64,000 bases of DNA from Mojavia pulchra JT2-VF2 (GCA_019359325.1 JAHHHN010000027.1:24229-88228), one strand, 5' to 3'; counted from the stretch's first letter, positions 35,628 through 45,624 are shown. The notes: a model not told the origin generated them from the letters alone. Made by a program: numbers and translations.

Positions 35628-37643
35628 TTACTCCTCGGACAAGCTGGCGTTTAACTCATCAATATCGACTGGCTTGACCAAATGCACATCGAAGCCAGCC
35701 TCACGGGAACGCTTGCGGTCTTCTTGCTGGCCGTACCCGCTGACCGCCAAAAGTCTGATCTCACTCAACCCTGGCAACTGTCGGATGCGGCGAGCGAGTT
35801 CATAGCCATCCATCGCGGGGAGTCCAATATCGAGGACTGCGATATCTGGGAGAAAAGACCGCGCAGCTTCAAGACCTTCCGGCCCGTCGTGGGCAACTCG
35901 GATTATATGACCATAAAAACTAAGTAAGGTCGCCAGCATCTCGGCTCCATCCACATTGTCATCAACGATTAATATACGGCGTTGATTGTGTTGGGTTGGA
36001 TTACAGATTGTTTCAAGCTTTTCCTCGTTATGCAAAGCTTCAGCCGCTAAGGGCAGCCAGACCGTGAATTCGCTGCCACAGCCTCTGCCCGCACTTGCTG
36101 CCGATACTCGCCCTCCATGTAGCGCCACAAGATTTTTCACGATCGCCAGCCCCAGGCCGAGACCTCCCTGTGATCTATCAAAAGATTGCTGCTCCTGGTA
36201 AAACACATCGAATACTCTGGGCAGGAGATCGGGGGGAATACCCTTGCCAGTATCGCTCACGCGCAGCAATACTTCGTCTTTGACGGACGCGGCTGCGATC
36301 GCAATGTCCCCACCTGGCTCGGTATACTTGGCGGCATTATTAAGCAAGTTGGCAATGACTTGCGCCAATCGTCTAGGATCTGCTTCAACAATTAGACCCG
36401 TGCTAGCAACCTGGATATTGAGCTTGTGGTGCTGTTGTTCAAGCAAGGGGCTGCATTGCTCGACCGCTGCCGCAATTGCCTGGGCTAATTCAAAGCGTTC
36501 CTTCTTGAGCGTGAGTTTGCCCTGCGCTAGGCGCGATACATCAAGTAGATCGTCAACCAGACCGACAAGGTGGCGCACTTGCCGCTCAATAACTGTACGT
36601 TCCTTGTCCACCTCCAAGATACCCCGCCGTCGCATCAGGTTTAAGGCGGTCACTATCGGTGCAAGTGGATTTCTCAGTTCGTGTCCGAGCATCGCCAGGA
36701 ATTCGTCTTTAGCTCGGTTTGCCAACTCAGCCTCACGCTTTGCATTGACGATTTCTGTGACCTCAAAGGCAATCACAACGATGCCGTCTATCTTTCCTTG
36801 CTCATCCGCAAGCGGCTGATAAACTACCTCGAAAGAACACTCCTGAAGCGTCGGTGGCTGTCCGCGATACAACATCATCTGCGGTCTGCCGACGTATGGT
36901 ATACCCGTTGTGTATGCTTGCTCTAGCAGTTCATAGATGCCCTGACCAGCAAGTTCAGGTAAAGCTACGCGGAGTGGCTTACCCATAACGGGTCTATGAT
37001 CGACCAATTCTAAATAACGGTCATTAGCAAACTCATAGACGAGCTCGAGTCCTCGCAATACGGTAATACCAACGGGTGCATTTTCAAAAATTCGCGCTAG
37101 CTGATCCGCATTAGCTTGCAACTGTTTCTGGGTGAGGACTGTTTGGGTAGTCTCAATAAACGTGACTAAAACTCCGGCGACGTTACCGACATCATCTGGA
37201 ACAGGACTATAAGAAAAATTGAAGTAGCAATCCTCTCGATAGCCAAAGCGCTCAATAGTAAGCTTGAAATTATCAAACCCAAATGACTTGCCTTGCCACA
37301 CTTCTGCCCACATAGGGCCTATCGTGTTCCAAATTTCTATCCAGGTTTCCTGGGCACTAATCCCCATAGCTGCCGGGTGCTTATTACCTAGAATCGGACG
37401 ATAAGCATCGTTATAAAACTGTGTGAATTCTTTCCCCCAAGCAATGTACATGGGCAGCCGACATTCAAGCAGGATGCGGATGGCAGTCTTTAAACTCCCA
37501 GGCCAACTCTCAACAGGGCCAACAGGAGTTTTACCCCAGTCGATAGTACGCATGAGCGCACCCATTTCTCCACCGCTGGAAAAGGTACTATGCGCGGACA
37601 GCCAATTCGTTTCGTTTCCACCTGAATTCGGTTGAATAGGCAT
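35628..37643 (-). CDS. hybrid histidine kinase with PAS domains and C-terminal receiver
   Basis: A 671-residue cytoplasmic signalling protein. It has two PAS-like sensor regions at about residues 40-165 and 180-300, then a HisKA domain with phospho-acceptor H321 in G-H-E-L-R-N-P. A HATPase domain follows (D-T-G-K-G-I-P near 464, G-L-G-L-G-L-A near 494). The receiver domain has D561-D562 and phospho-acceptor D605 in L-D-I-G-L-P. There are no membrane segments, so it senses an internal signal or ligand; the ligand is unknown. The reading frame has higher GC than its neighbours. It is not paired with an adjacent response regulator. Confidence 0.93.
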   Translation of the reverse strand: MPIQPNSGGNETNWLSAHSTFSSGGEMGALMRTIDWGKTPVGPVESWPGSLKTAIRILLECRLPMYIAWGKEFTQFYNDAYRPILGNKHPAAMGISAQETWIEIWNTIGPMWAEVWQGKSFGFDNFKLTIERFGYREDCYFNFSYSPVPDDVGNVAGVLVTFIETTQTVLTQKQLQANADQLARIFENAPVGITVLRGLELVYEFANDRYLELVDHRPVMGKPLRVALPELAGQGIYELLEQAYTTGIPYVGRPQMMLYRGQPPTLQECSFEVVYQPLADEQGKIDGIVVIAFEVTEIVNAKREAELANRAKDEFLAMLGHELRNPLAPIVTALNLMRRRGILEVDKERTVIERQVRHLVGLVDDLLDVSRLAQGKLTLKKERFELAQAIAAAVEQCSPLLEQQHHKLNIQVASTGLIVEADPRRLAQVIANLLNNAAKYTEPGGDIAIAAASVKDEVLLRVSDTGKGIPPDLLPRVFDVFYQEQQSFDRSQGGLGLGLAIVKNLVALHGGRVSAASAGRGCGSEFTVWLPLAAEALHNEEKLETICNPTQHNQRRILIVDDNVDGAEMLATLLSFYGHIIRVAHDGPEGLEAARSFLPDIAVLDIGLPAMDGYELARRIRQLPGLSEIRLLAVSGYGQQEDRKRSREAGFDVHLVKPVDIDELNASLSEE

Positions 37644-37794
37644 ACAGTCAACGGATACTTGAAATAGCCCTTATAGTCTTGGAGGTTTCGCACCACTAAG
37701 TCGCTCAATATATGAAGTCTAACTAATTGTTGCAATGTGAATATGGTAGATGACCTCTGGCGACTGTAACTAAGGTAATTTTTTGTAGAATTCC

Positions 37795-38814
37795 TTAAAC
37801 TTTGCCACTACCAATCAAATACAGCAATGCCATGCGTACAGCTACACCACTAGTAACTTGGGCTTGAATGAGGCTAAATTCTGGGTCATCCATCAAATCA
37901 GAGCTAATTTCGACACCACGGTTGACTGGGCCTGGATGCAAAACTTTGACGTTAGGCTTGCAAAGTTGCAGTTTAGCGCGTGTAATGCCAAATAATTGAT
38001 GATATTCTCGTAAACTGGGCAGCAAATGAGCAGTCATGCGTTCCTTTTGCAGGCGCAAAGTCATCACAAAATCTGCATCACGCAATGCAGGTTCAAGCTG
38101 CCAATGTAAAAATAACTGACGCTTGGGGATTGAGGGCTGAAATTCTCCTGCTGTCTCTTCAGAGAAATACTCGGCAAATAATTTGGGTAAGAGAGTTGGT
38201 GGCGCTGCTAAATGCACTTCTGCACCACTTGCAGTTAAACTCCAAATATTCGATCGCGCTACACGAGAATGCAGAATATCCCCAACAATCGCAATCTTTT
38301 TACCTTTTAATAATTCTATGCGGGGGCGAGTTGGGTCAATGAGAGTACAGATGGTAAATAAGTCTAGCAGTGCTTGGGAAGGATGCTCATGTTGACCATC
38401 GCCAGCATTCAGAACACACACCCTTACACCCAGACGATCCATTTCCTGAGCGATCGCATTCGGTACTCCTGCTTCCCGATGGCGAATCACCATAATATCA
38501 GTTCCCATCGCTAAATAAGTCTTTGCCGTATCGAGAATTGTTTCTCCCTTCGTCATAGAAGAAGTTGCTGCGGCAAAGTTCAGCGTATCCGCACTTAGGC
38601 GTTTAGCAGCGAGTTCAAAACTGCTACGAGTGCGGGTAGACGATTCAAAAAATAAATTCGCCACCACCTGTCCCTGCAAGGTTGGTACTTTCTTTGTCCG
38701 CCGTGATAGTACTTCTTGAAAACTGGCAGCAGTTTGCAAAACAGCATCGTATTCAACAGCAGAAAAGTCTGCGAGGGAGAGAATGTGATGGCGATTCCAG
38801 GTAGCAGTAGGCAT
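37795..38814 (-). CDS. pyrB: aspartate carbamoyltransferase catalytic subunit
   Basis: A 339-residue enzyme that joins carbamoyl phosphate and L-aspartate in pyrimidine synthesis. The phosphate-binding S-T-R-T-R loop (F-F-E-S-S-T-R-T-R, near residue 57) and the S-M-T-K-G-E loop near 87 are present. H-P-x-Q motifs (H-P-S-Q-A-L-L-D near 143) and the C-terminal [11 protein letters not shown] are also present. Length is typical. No regulatory subunit gene (pyrI) is adjacent, as is usual in cyanobacteria. Confidence 0.96.
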   Translation of the reverse strand: MPTATWNRHHILSLADFSAVEYDAVLQTAASFQEVLSRRTKKVPTLQGQVVANLFFESSTRTRSSFELAAKRLSADTLNFAAATSSMTKGETILDTAKTYLAMGTDIMVIRHREAGVPNAIAQEMDRLGVRVCVLNAGDGQHEHPSQALLDLFTICTLIDPTRPRIELLKGKKIAIVGDILHSRVARSNIWSLTASGAEVHLAAPPTLLPKLFAEYFSEETAGEFQPSIPKRQLFLHWQLEPALRDADFVMTLRLQKERMTAHLLPSLREYHQLFGITRAKLQLCKPNVKVLHPGPVNRGVEISSDLMDDPEFSLIQAQVTSGVAVRMALLYLIGSGKV

Positions 38815-38931
38815 AAATAGCTATCAATGTTTTACGTAGAGACACGACTGAGTAATCTCTAGGCCTTTTAATTTACATATGCAGAGCTAATGATACCAGC
38901 TGCCTTCTATCAAAATAGCTGACTTAAAAAA

Positions 38932-38961
38932 GTGCTGAGTTCTGAGTCCTGAGTTTTGAGT
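38932..38961. repeat. heptameric tandem repeat
   Basis: Degenerate heptamers of the GAGTnnT type repeat in a row (GTGCT, GAGTTCT, GAGTCCT, GAGTTTT, GAGT) between pyrB and mgtE. They resemble the short tandemly repeated repetitive sequences of filamentous cyanobacteria. Confidence 0.6.
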
Positions 38962-38999
38962 AAAAAATACTAGTTTTTAGATTAACTTCAGGAAGAAAC

Positions 39000-40352
39000 T
39001 TAAGTTGGTAAATGCAAGACTTTCAAAGCCAGAGAAATTAGAGATAGGAACGTTAAAAACCCAATCGTATCTAACATTGTCGTTACTAACGGCCCACTAA
39101 CTAAGGCGGGATCTAGCTTCAACCGCTTCAAACCCATTGGCAGTAAAGTGCCAAGCGTAACAGCCACAATTGTATTGGTTGCCATTACAAGCCCTGCAAC
39201 TAAAGCTACCCAGCGTTCTTGAGGTTGCGCCCAAATCAACGAAAGCATAATCATGGTAATGGATAAAGCTAACGCTGTGCCTAACCCTGCAAAAAGTTCT
39301 TTACGGAGTATTTTGAGAGTGTCTTTAGGTGTAACTTCACCAACACCCAAACCCCGGATTGTTACCGTTAATGCTTGAATCCCGACAGTACCACCAGTAT
39401 TAGAGAAAATCGGCATGATCACAGCTAAAACTGGCACTGCGGCAATTACAGATTGGAAAGGAGCGATCGCGCTGGCTGCGCCAATATACAATGCCATAAT
39501 TCCTAATAGCCAAGGCAAGCGTTTGCGAATAGTGATTTGCGGAGAAGATAAAGCTGCTTCATCGCCACTGACACCCGCTAATTTTTGAATATCTTCTGTT
39601 GCTTCTTCCTCCAAAATATCCATTACATCATCAATTGTGATGATGCCAACCAATCGGTCTTCCCGGTCAACCACAGGGATAGCGATTAAGTCATAGCGCT
39701 TCATAATTTGAGCAACTTCTTCTTGGGAAGTTTCAGTTCTGACTTTAATGACGCGATCGCTGGCAATATCTCTAATTAAGACATCGGGAAAGGTAAACAA
39801 CAATTGGCGCAGTGAAACCACTCTCACCAAAGTGCGGTTATCATCTGTGACGTATGCATAGTAAATTGTCTCTTTATCTTCGTCCTGACGGCGGATTTTG
39901 CTCAAGGCTTCGCCTACAGTTAATCCTTCTCGCAACCGCACATATTCTGTTGTCATTACACGTCCAGCTGTGCCTTCGGGATAACCAAGAATTGTTGCTG
40001 TTGCTTGCCTTTGTTCTGGACTCAATTCCTGCAATAGCCTTTTGATTACCCCAGCAGGTAATTCGTCAAATAATACTGCTCGTTCATCAGGACTCATTGC
40101 TTCTACAAGTTGCACTACTTGCACATCATGCAGAGAGTTGATCAATTCTTCCTGTACATCAGTAGGTAGATATTCAAAAACATCAATTGCTTGAGGTTTG
40201 TTGAGCAGCCGAAATGCGATCGCGCGCTGATTTTTGGGTAATTCTGTTATGTACTCGCCAACATCAACGGGTTGTAAATTATTCAAATCCCATTTGAGTT
40301 GGTTTAAGTCAGCAACCTCACCAAGTGAATTGCGAACATCTTGCATGAGCAT
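39000..40352 (-). CDS. mgtE: MgtE-type magnesium transporter
   Basis: A 450-residue Mg2+ channel/transporter. It has a cytoplasmic helical N domain (residues about 30-130), a CBS pair (about 135-255, with the Mg-sensing V-V-D-R-E-D-R-L-V-G-I-I-T-I-D-D segment) and five membrane helices (about 285-445) with the pore motif region P-I-F-S-N-T-G-G. The ATG at 40352 has an unusually long GGAGGGAGG ribosome site four to twelve bases upstream, and that site may be sequestered by the leader. Mg2+ gating through the CBS domains is known for the family. Confidence 0.95.
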   Translation of the reverse strand: MLMQDVRNSLGEVADLNQLKWDLNNLQPVDVGEYITELPKNQRAIAFRLLNKPQAIDVFEYLPTDVQEELINSLHDVQVVQLVEAMSPDERAVLFDELPAGVIKRLLQELSPEQRQATATILGYPEGTAGRVMTTEYVRLREGLTVGEALSKIRRQDEDKETIYYAYVTDDNRTLVRVVSLRQLLFTFPDVLIRDIASDRVIKVRTETSQEEVAQIMKRYDLIAIPVVDREDRLVGIITIDDVMDILEEEATEDIQKLAGVSGDEAALSSPQITIRKRLPWLLGIMALYIGAASAIAPFQSVIAAVPVLAVIMPIFSNTGGTVGIQALTVTIRGLGVGEVTPKDTLKILRKELFAGLGTALALSITMIMLSLIWAQPQERWVALVAGLVMATNTIVAVTLGTLLPMGLKRLKLDPALVSGPLVTTMLDTIGFLTFLSLISLALKVLHLPT

Positions 40353-40355
40353 AAT

Positions 40356-40413
40356 ACCTCCCTCCTATGGTCTCCCCCGCGCTGGGAGACTGCCTCACCA
40401 GCTTAGAGGAGGT
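40356..40413 (-). promoter_or_regulatory. structured mgtE leader with candidate anti-Shine-Dalgarno
   Basis: On the minus strand ACCTCCTCTA (complement of 40404-40413) can pair with TAGGAGGGAGGT (complement of 40356-40367), which is the mgtE ribosome site. Between them sits a hairpin with arms GTCTCCC and GGGAGAC (40370-40390). This would let the leader hide the ribosome site. It does not match the M-box (ykoK) consensus as I recall it. Confidence 0.55.
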
Positions 40414-41465
40414 TAATACTGCCATCTTGTGGACTATGGTCCATAAAATTCAACAACTCAATATCGATATCCAATTAGGCATCGCTAAGTTATAATCCTA
40501 ACCCGGAATGGTTTTATGCGGTAGATGCAGAGTACAGTGTGCTGCAACTATCACCTTCCACACAAGTAACTAAGTCATTCCCCTGATGTTTCGTTTAATA
40601 AGAGTAGATTCTACTACTGCCACCATCTGTGTCAAGCTAATAATAGAATTTCCTAGTAAACTTTACACAGTTAAAATATTTACAACTAAAGTAGTAGAAT
40701 TTATCTTTTAACGCAACACAAGTTTGTGTAATCTCACCTAAAATTAATAACCTAATTCTGCATTACTAGTAGTTTCAGTCCCACTAATTCCATAAAAGAC
40801 CAGCTTCAGCTTCATGAGATGGTTATTAAGCTGTTAGATTAATTGAATTTAGACTCGGATTATCTGTTGGGTGAGTTTATAGCAACTTCTCAATACACCT
40901 TGATTGAGTATGCTATTAACAAATTTAAGGCGATTTTTAATATTTTATCCTGACAAAATATTAAGTAGTATTTTACTAGCCCTTTGAGCAAAACAACTTT
41001 TTAATCTTAGAGACAACAAGCAACAAGTTTCTCTATACTTATGCTTTAGGGGGCAAAATCAGAAAAAGCTTAAAATTGACCTCCACTGAGATGAAGTTAG
41101 TTTTCCTGGCGTTTTGATCAAATTAGCAAAGTAAATATGAATACCTAGCTAAATTATCATAATTAGCAAATATATTGCTTACGTAACAAGATAGCAATTC
41201 TTTACGTTTATTAAAACTAATCTCCTACTTTATAGCTAATTGAAACAGAAATATTACGACTATTCACAACTAGTTATGACGTAATCTCAGCAATAAAGCA
41301 GATGTCAGACCGGGTTAAATCTTTAAGTTATGCTTCAAAACTAGGAAATATTGAAAAATCATATTTTAGGTTTGTTGGCAATATTTTATTCAAAAAAAAC
41401 AATCTGAGCGCATATTTACATAAGCCCTAAAGGTAAAGTTGCGTCAAAAATATGTCATTGCTTGA
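40414..41465. other. gene-poor AT-rich region upstream of mgtE
   Basis: About 1 kb without a supported gene on either strand. The right-hand end borders the MITE-like element. The mgtE promoter should lie within the first few hundred bases. No tRNA, riboswitch or terminator was recognised. Confidence 0.4.
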
Positions 41466-41616
41466 GAGGATGTCTGAAAACTTTTTGATGTTGTATTTGA
41501 AACTTATAGATCCCCCTAAATCCTCCTTGTAAAGGGGGACTTTGATATATTTCCCCCCTTGTAAAGGGGGGCTAGGGGGGATCAAACGAAATATTTAATA
41601 CTTCTCAGACATCCTC
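41466..41616. mobile_element. MITE-like non-autonomous element
   Basis: A 151-base segment bounded by perfect 12-base inverted repeats: GAGGATGTCTGA at 41466-41477 and its complement at 41605-41616. The flanks share TGA on both sides (41463-41465 and 41617-41619), consistent with a 3-bp target duplication. Inside lie GATCCCCCTAAATCC, then two CCTTGTAAAGGGGG-type pieces, and GGGGGGATC, a second nested palindrome common in cyanobacteria. There is no ORF, so it would need a transposase supplied in trans. Confidence 0.65.
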
Positions 41617-41829
41617 TGATGACAGCTTACGAAGATCGCTATATTAGTTGAACGAAATCTGAAATGATTCCACCAGTCTTATCTAAAATTAAGGCTATTC
41701 AAACAGGATAAATGCAGATTTATAATCTAAGTTTTTATAGCTTAAAAAATTTAATTGGCTTGGGAGCATGGGAGGTAAATTTTTGCTTATTCCCATGCCC
41801 ATACTCAACCTTACTATTGATTTTGAATT

Positions 41830-41964
41830 TTAACTAATACATCGCTTGAGCGAACCATCAGCGTATAGCTCTAATGGTACCAGTTCAATTTTGCCATTCA
41901 CTTTAATTTGAGAGTAAACCACTTTCACTAAAGGAGCATTATTTTGGTTATAACGCAGAGACAT
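41830..41964 (-). CDS. small 44-residue hypothetical protein
   Basis: A short but convincing gene. The ATG at 41962-41964 has GGAGGGA about six bases upstream, an almost ideal ribosome site, and the frame ends at TAA (41830-41832). The peptide begins S-L-R-Y-N-Q-N and contains V-Y-S-Q-I-K-V-N-G-K-I and L-E-L-Y-A-D-G-S, a beta-hairpin-like polar sequence without membrane segment. It lies in a gene-poor stretch near a MITE-like element. I do not recognise a family. Confidence 0.55.
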   Translation of the reverse strand: MSLRYNQNNAPLVKVVYSQIKVNGKIELVPLELYADGSLKRCIS

Positions 41965-42329
41965 AATTAATCCCTCCCTTCATTAGTTAGTTGTGTTAAG
42001 AGGTTTCAATACCTTTAATTTACTCAATTTTTTATTGAGTATCATTGCGTCTTTTGAGTGATCAATGATCATACTTTAGAACTATTTAAAAAAATTAAAG
42101 ATATCTATAAGTAGACCTATGTAAAAATAAAGATTTGAACAAGTTTTAAATTTAACCTATGGTTCACTAGCAATCCTCTAACCAGAGGACGACGAACAAG
42201 AGATAATAAGAAACCTACACTGCCCTAAGCTGTAATATCCTCGCCGATTACAGAACAAGTTCTGGCTTGGCTGACATCTTTCAGTTCACAGCTAAAGGGT
42301 CGAGTTCCGCAAGTTGCTGAAATAAAATC
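41965..42329 (+). other. intergenic region upstream of the phosphorylase-kinase-like gene
   Basis: About 365 bases between the divergent 44-residue gene and the large gene. It contains a short hairpin TCCTCT/AGAGGA near 42174-42189. It should hold promoters for both directions, but no clear -10/-35 pair could be defended. Confidence 0.35.
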
Positions 42330-45300
42330 ATGAAAACGGCCACTGAATTGCACCCTCGCCTGGAGAACTACTACCAGCAAATTAAGACAATCATCCTTAC
42401 GCGTCAGAATCCAATTACTGGTTTGCTACCTGCGAGTACAGCTATAACCGCCCACGGCGATTATACAGATGCTTGGGTGCGAGACAACGTTTATAGCATT
42501 TTGGCAGTTTGGGGTTTAGCACTTGCATACCGCAAGATTGATGAAGATAAGGGACACACTTATGAACTAGAACACAGTGTGATCAAGCTGATGCGCGGTT
42601 TGCTGTTTGCAATGATGCGACAAGCAGCTAAAGTAGAGCGATTTAAAGATACTCAGTCACCATTAGATGGTTTACACGCTAAATACAATACTGCTACTGG
42701 TGATATTGTAGTAGGCGATGATGAATGGGGACATTTGCAACTTGATGCCACATCCATATTTTTACTGATGTTGGCGCAAATGACCGCTTCAGGATTACAA
42801 ATAATTTATACAATTGATGAGGTGAATTTCGTCCAAAATTTGGTTTACTACATTGGGCGAGCTTATCGTACACCAGATTACGGCATTTGGGAACGCGGTA
42901 ACAAAATTAATCGTGGTAATGCCGAGTTAAATGCTAGTTCTGTAGGCATGGCAAAAGCCGCCTTAGAAGCTATCAATGGGCTGGATTTGTTTGGTGTGCG
43001 TGGGAGTCAAACATCAGTTATTCATGTTTTGCCAGATGAAATCGCCCGTGCCCGAATTACTTTAGAATCCTTATTGCCAAGAGAATCTGGGTCAAAAGAA
43101 ATTGATGCCGCCCTGTTGAGTATTATTAGTTATCCTGCCTTTGCAGTAGAAGATTTACAGTTACGCGATCGCACTCTTAACGATATTATTAACAAACTCC
43201 AAGGTAAATACGGCTGTAAGCGTTTCCTCAGAGATGGACATCAAACTGTTTTAGAAGATACCCAACGTTTACATTACGAACCTTGGGAACTGAAGCAGTT
43301 TGAGCATATTGAGTGCGAATGGCCTTTATTTTTTACTTATTTAGTTCTAGATGGGTTATTTTGTGGCGATCAAGAAAAAGTTAAAAACTACCAAGAACGT
43401 TTAGAACCATTACTTGTAGAACGTGATGGTTTGCGTCTATTACCAGAACTTTATTACGTTGCAGAAGAAAACATAGAGGCAGAAAAGTTAGCACCCCAGA
43501 GTCAGCCACGTTTACCTAATGAAAATGTTCCTTTAGTATGGGCCCAAAGTTTATATTTTCTTGGGCAAATGTTAAGTGAAGGACTGCTAGCAGTTGGCGA
43601 TATTGACCCATTGGGAAGACACCTGTGTGTAGGAAAAAACCGAGAAGCAATAGTACAAATTGCCTTGCTAGCAGAAGATGAAGATTTACAACAGAAACTA
43701 GAAGTTCACGGTATTGAAACGCAAACACCAAAACAACTAGAACCAATTCAGGTGAGAAAAGCCGGGGAACTTTCAGCTATTTACACTCAAATTGGACGCA
43801 ACGATAAACTCGGTTTAACCGGACGGCCCGTGCGACGGTTGCGGAGTTTAACAACATCCCGAATCTTTCGGATTCGTGACCAGACAATTGTATTTTTACC
43901 TTCATTTTTAGATTCTCAGCAATTTTATTTAACCCTTGATTATCATTTCTTGTTAGATCAAATTAGGAGCGAACTCGCCTACATTCAAAAATATTGGAGC
44001 GATTTGGGTCGTCCTACCCTAACTTTAATGTTAACGCATACCATGTTAGAAATCGGTTCGGAAGCATTATTAGAATTAATGCAAGAACTTAAAGATGGTA
44101 TTTGTAATGGTGTACGAGTAAAATTAGGGCGATTAAATCAACTGATGCTAACAGCTGGTATCCAAAGAATTGATTTTCTTCAGGATGAAGAATTTTCGCA
44201 ACCAGCAGTTAAAAATGCGGCGCTACATTGCTATTACTTGGCATATCATCCTGCGAAAAATTGGCCCTTAGAACATACCCAAGAATTTCAAATGGAGTGC
44301 GAAACGAACTTGGGGTTGTTGCTGTCTTATTTACGTGCATCAGAGAATATTTACGAGCAAATCGAGTTATTGCAGACTTTAACTCGCTTGCAGGGACTAG
44401 AGTTTGATACGGGTTTTGGCGGCCCAAGATATCCTGTAACAGTAGACTATCTGCTCAATGAAGTATATGCCAAAGCTGGAGATTTAGGTCTTTGGGCCAT
44501 TGTGCGGCGTGCGGCTGGGTTGCGTCAGATGGTTGATATCGGCTTATCGGATGTAGTTACAAGTATTTTGGTACGGGGTAAGCAAATTTCTGTAGGTAAA
44601 GCTTATAGTGAAGCATCTTTGATTGCAGTACCGATGTCTCACAATGAAATTGCTGAGAAGATTAATCATTTCTGTCGTGAGGATATACGCGATCGCGTCT
44701 TGACTCAAGAGATTTTAATCTATCTTGGTATCCTCATCAAAACAGAACCCCAACTGTTTCAAGGACTGCTAACGCTGAAAGTTGGCTATCTCATCTTGTT
44801 AATTACCAGCAAATTAGCAACGGAATTACGTGTAACTCAAGATGAAGCCTACGAATATTTAATGCAACTTTCACCCTTTGAAGTGAAAACACGCTTGCAA
44901 AAAGTATTAACCGAATATGCTGGGATGAGTAACTTATTGCGTCAGCAAGAATCACTGCACGTCAAACAAAAAGAAAGTGATATTGATTGGGTATTAGCAC
45001 CACCAATTGAAGCCGAAATCGAAGTACCAGTAGGCGGATGGCGACGTTACCGACAAGCTGAGGGAGCAACAGGACGCGTACCCAAAGACTTTTTTCAACA
45101 AGTTTGGCGATTGCTGAAACATTGCAAGGGTCTAGTGATTGGCGATAAGCTAGAGCGTCGCAATCGTTTAGATAGTGAATTGATGTTGTCAGAAATGACA
45201 GCAGGAGAAAGGAATTTTGCCTTGCTAGTCGAGCATCTGTTAAATAAAATTGAGGCTCCAGAATATCGTCAAGTTAATATTGAAGCTTTGATTGAACTAG

Positions 45301-45530
45301 GTGCGATCGCCACTAACAACCCTAACCTGCAAATTGAAGAATATATTGTATTGGATGTATTAATTGGTCATGCTGTCAGACTAGCATGGTTAGATGCACA
45401 TCCAGAGAGAGGCGATCGCTATGATGAAGATAAAGCCAGTGCGTGGCGATCGTTTTACAATAGATCACCTAGAGATTGCGCTAGTTATATCCTCAAAGCC
45501 GTTCGATTCCTAACAGAATTTGTGAAATAG
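42330..45530 (+). CDS. GH15-type, phosphorylase kinase alpha/beta subunit-like protein
   Basis: A 1066-residue protein. The N-terminal half is a GH15/glucoamylase-like (alpha/alpha)6 region with T-D-A-W-V-R-D-N-V-Y-S-I near residue 46, W-G-H-L-Q-L-D-A-T-S near 136 and N-A-S-S-V-G-M-A-K-A near 206. From memory, these and later blocks (K-L-Q-G-K-Y-G-C near 290; H-I-E-C-E-W-P-L-F near 329; the C-terminal R-V-P-K-D-F-F-Q-Q-V-W near 913; E-A-P-E-Y-R-Q near 976) match the regulatory alpha/beta subunits of animal phosphorylase kinase in the same order. No CaaX farnesylation box is present. A glucan-related enzyme or glycogen-metabolism regulator is inferred. It has no operon partner. Confidence 0.88.
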   Translation: MKTATELHPRLENYYQQIKTIILTRQNPITGLLPASTAITAHGDYTDAWVRDNVYSILAVWGLALAYRKIDEDKGHTYELEHSVIKLMRGLLFAMMRQAAKVERFKDTQSPLDGLHAKYNTATGDIVVGDDEWGHLQLDATSIFLLMLAQMTASGLQIIYTIDEVNFVQNLVYYIGRAYRTPDYGIWERGNKINRGNAELNASSVGMAKAALEAINGLDLFGVRGSQTSVIHVLPDEIARARITLESLLPRESGSKEIDAALLSIISYPAFAVEDLQLRDRTLNDIINKLQGKYGCKRFLRDGHQTVLEDTQRLHYEPWELKQFEHIECEWPLFFTYLVLDGLFCGDQEKVKNYQERLEPLLVERDGLRLLPELYYVAEENIEAEKLAPQSQPRLPNENVPLVWAQSLYFLGQMLSEGLLAVGDIDPLGRHLCVGKNREAIVQIALLAEDEDLQQKLEVHGIETQTPKQLEPIQVRKAGELSAIYTQIGRNDKLGLTGRPVRRLRSLTTSRIFRIRDQTIVFLPSFLDSQQFYLTLDYHFLLDQIRSELAYIQKYWSDLGRPTLTLMLTHTMLEIGSEALLELMQELKDGICNGVRVKLGRLNQLMLTAGIQRIDFLQDEEFSQPAVKNAALHCYYLAYHPAKNWPLEHTQEFQMECETNLGLLLSYLRASENIYEQIELLQTLTRLQGLEFDTGFGGPRYPVTVDYLLNEVYAKAGDLGLWAIVRRAAGLRQMVDIGLSDVVTSILVRGKQISVGKAYSEASLIAVPMSHNEIAEKINHFCREDIRDRVLTQEILIYLGILIKTEPQLFQGLLTLKVGYLILLITSKLATELRVTQDEAYEYLMQLSPFEVKTRLQKVLTEYAGMSNLLRQQESLHVKQKESDIDWVLAPPIEAEIEVPVGGWRRYRQAEGATGRVPKDFFQQVWRLLKHCKGLVIGDKLERRNRLDSELMLSEMTAGERNFALLVEHLLNKIEAPEYRQVNIEALIELGAIATNNPNLQIEEYIVLDVLIGHAVRLAWLDAHPERGDRYDEDKASAWRSFYNRSPRDCASYILKAVRFLTEFVK

Positions 45531-45624
45531 TAAATTTTCAAAAGGTCATAATTATCAAAGAAATTGACATCAAAAATTGAGAATTTTCTCAAGAAATCTT
45601 CAGTAATATAAAAACTCTGCCCTT

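Noticed and set aside
35628..37643. Several long + strand frames opposite the hybrid histidine kinase
   Set aside because: They are antisense shadows caused by the higher GC of this gene; the minus-strand protein has all kinase motifs.
38932..38961. CRISPR-like short repeats
   Set aside because: Units are seven bases, head to tail without spacers; this is a heptameric tandem repeat.
40356..40413. M-box (ykoK) magnesium riboswitch
   Set aside because: The leader lacks the conserved M-box blocks as I recall them; only simple ribosome-site pairing is visible.
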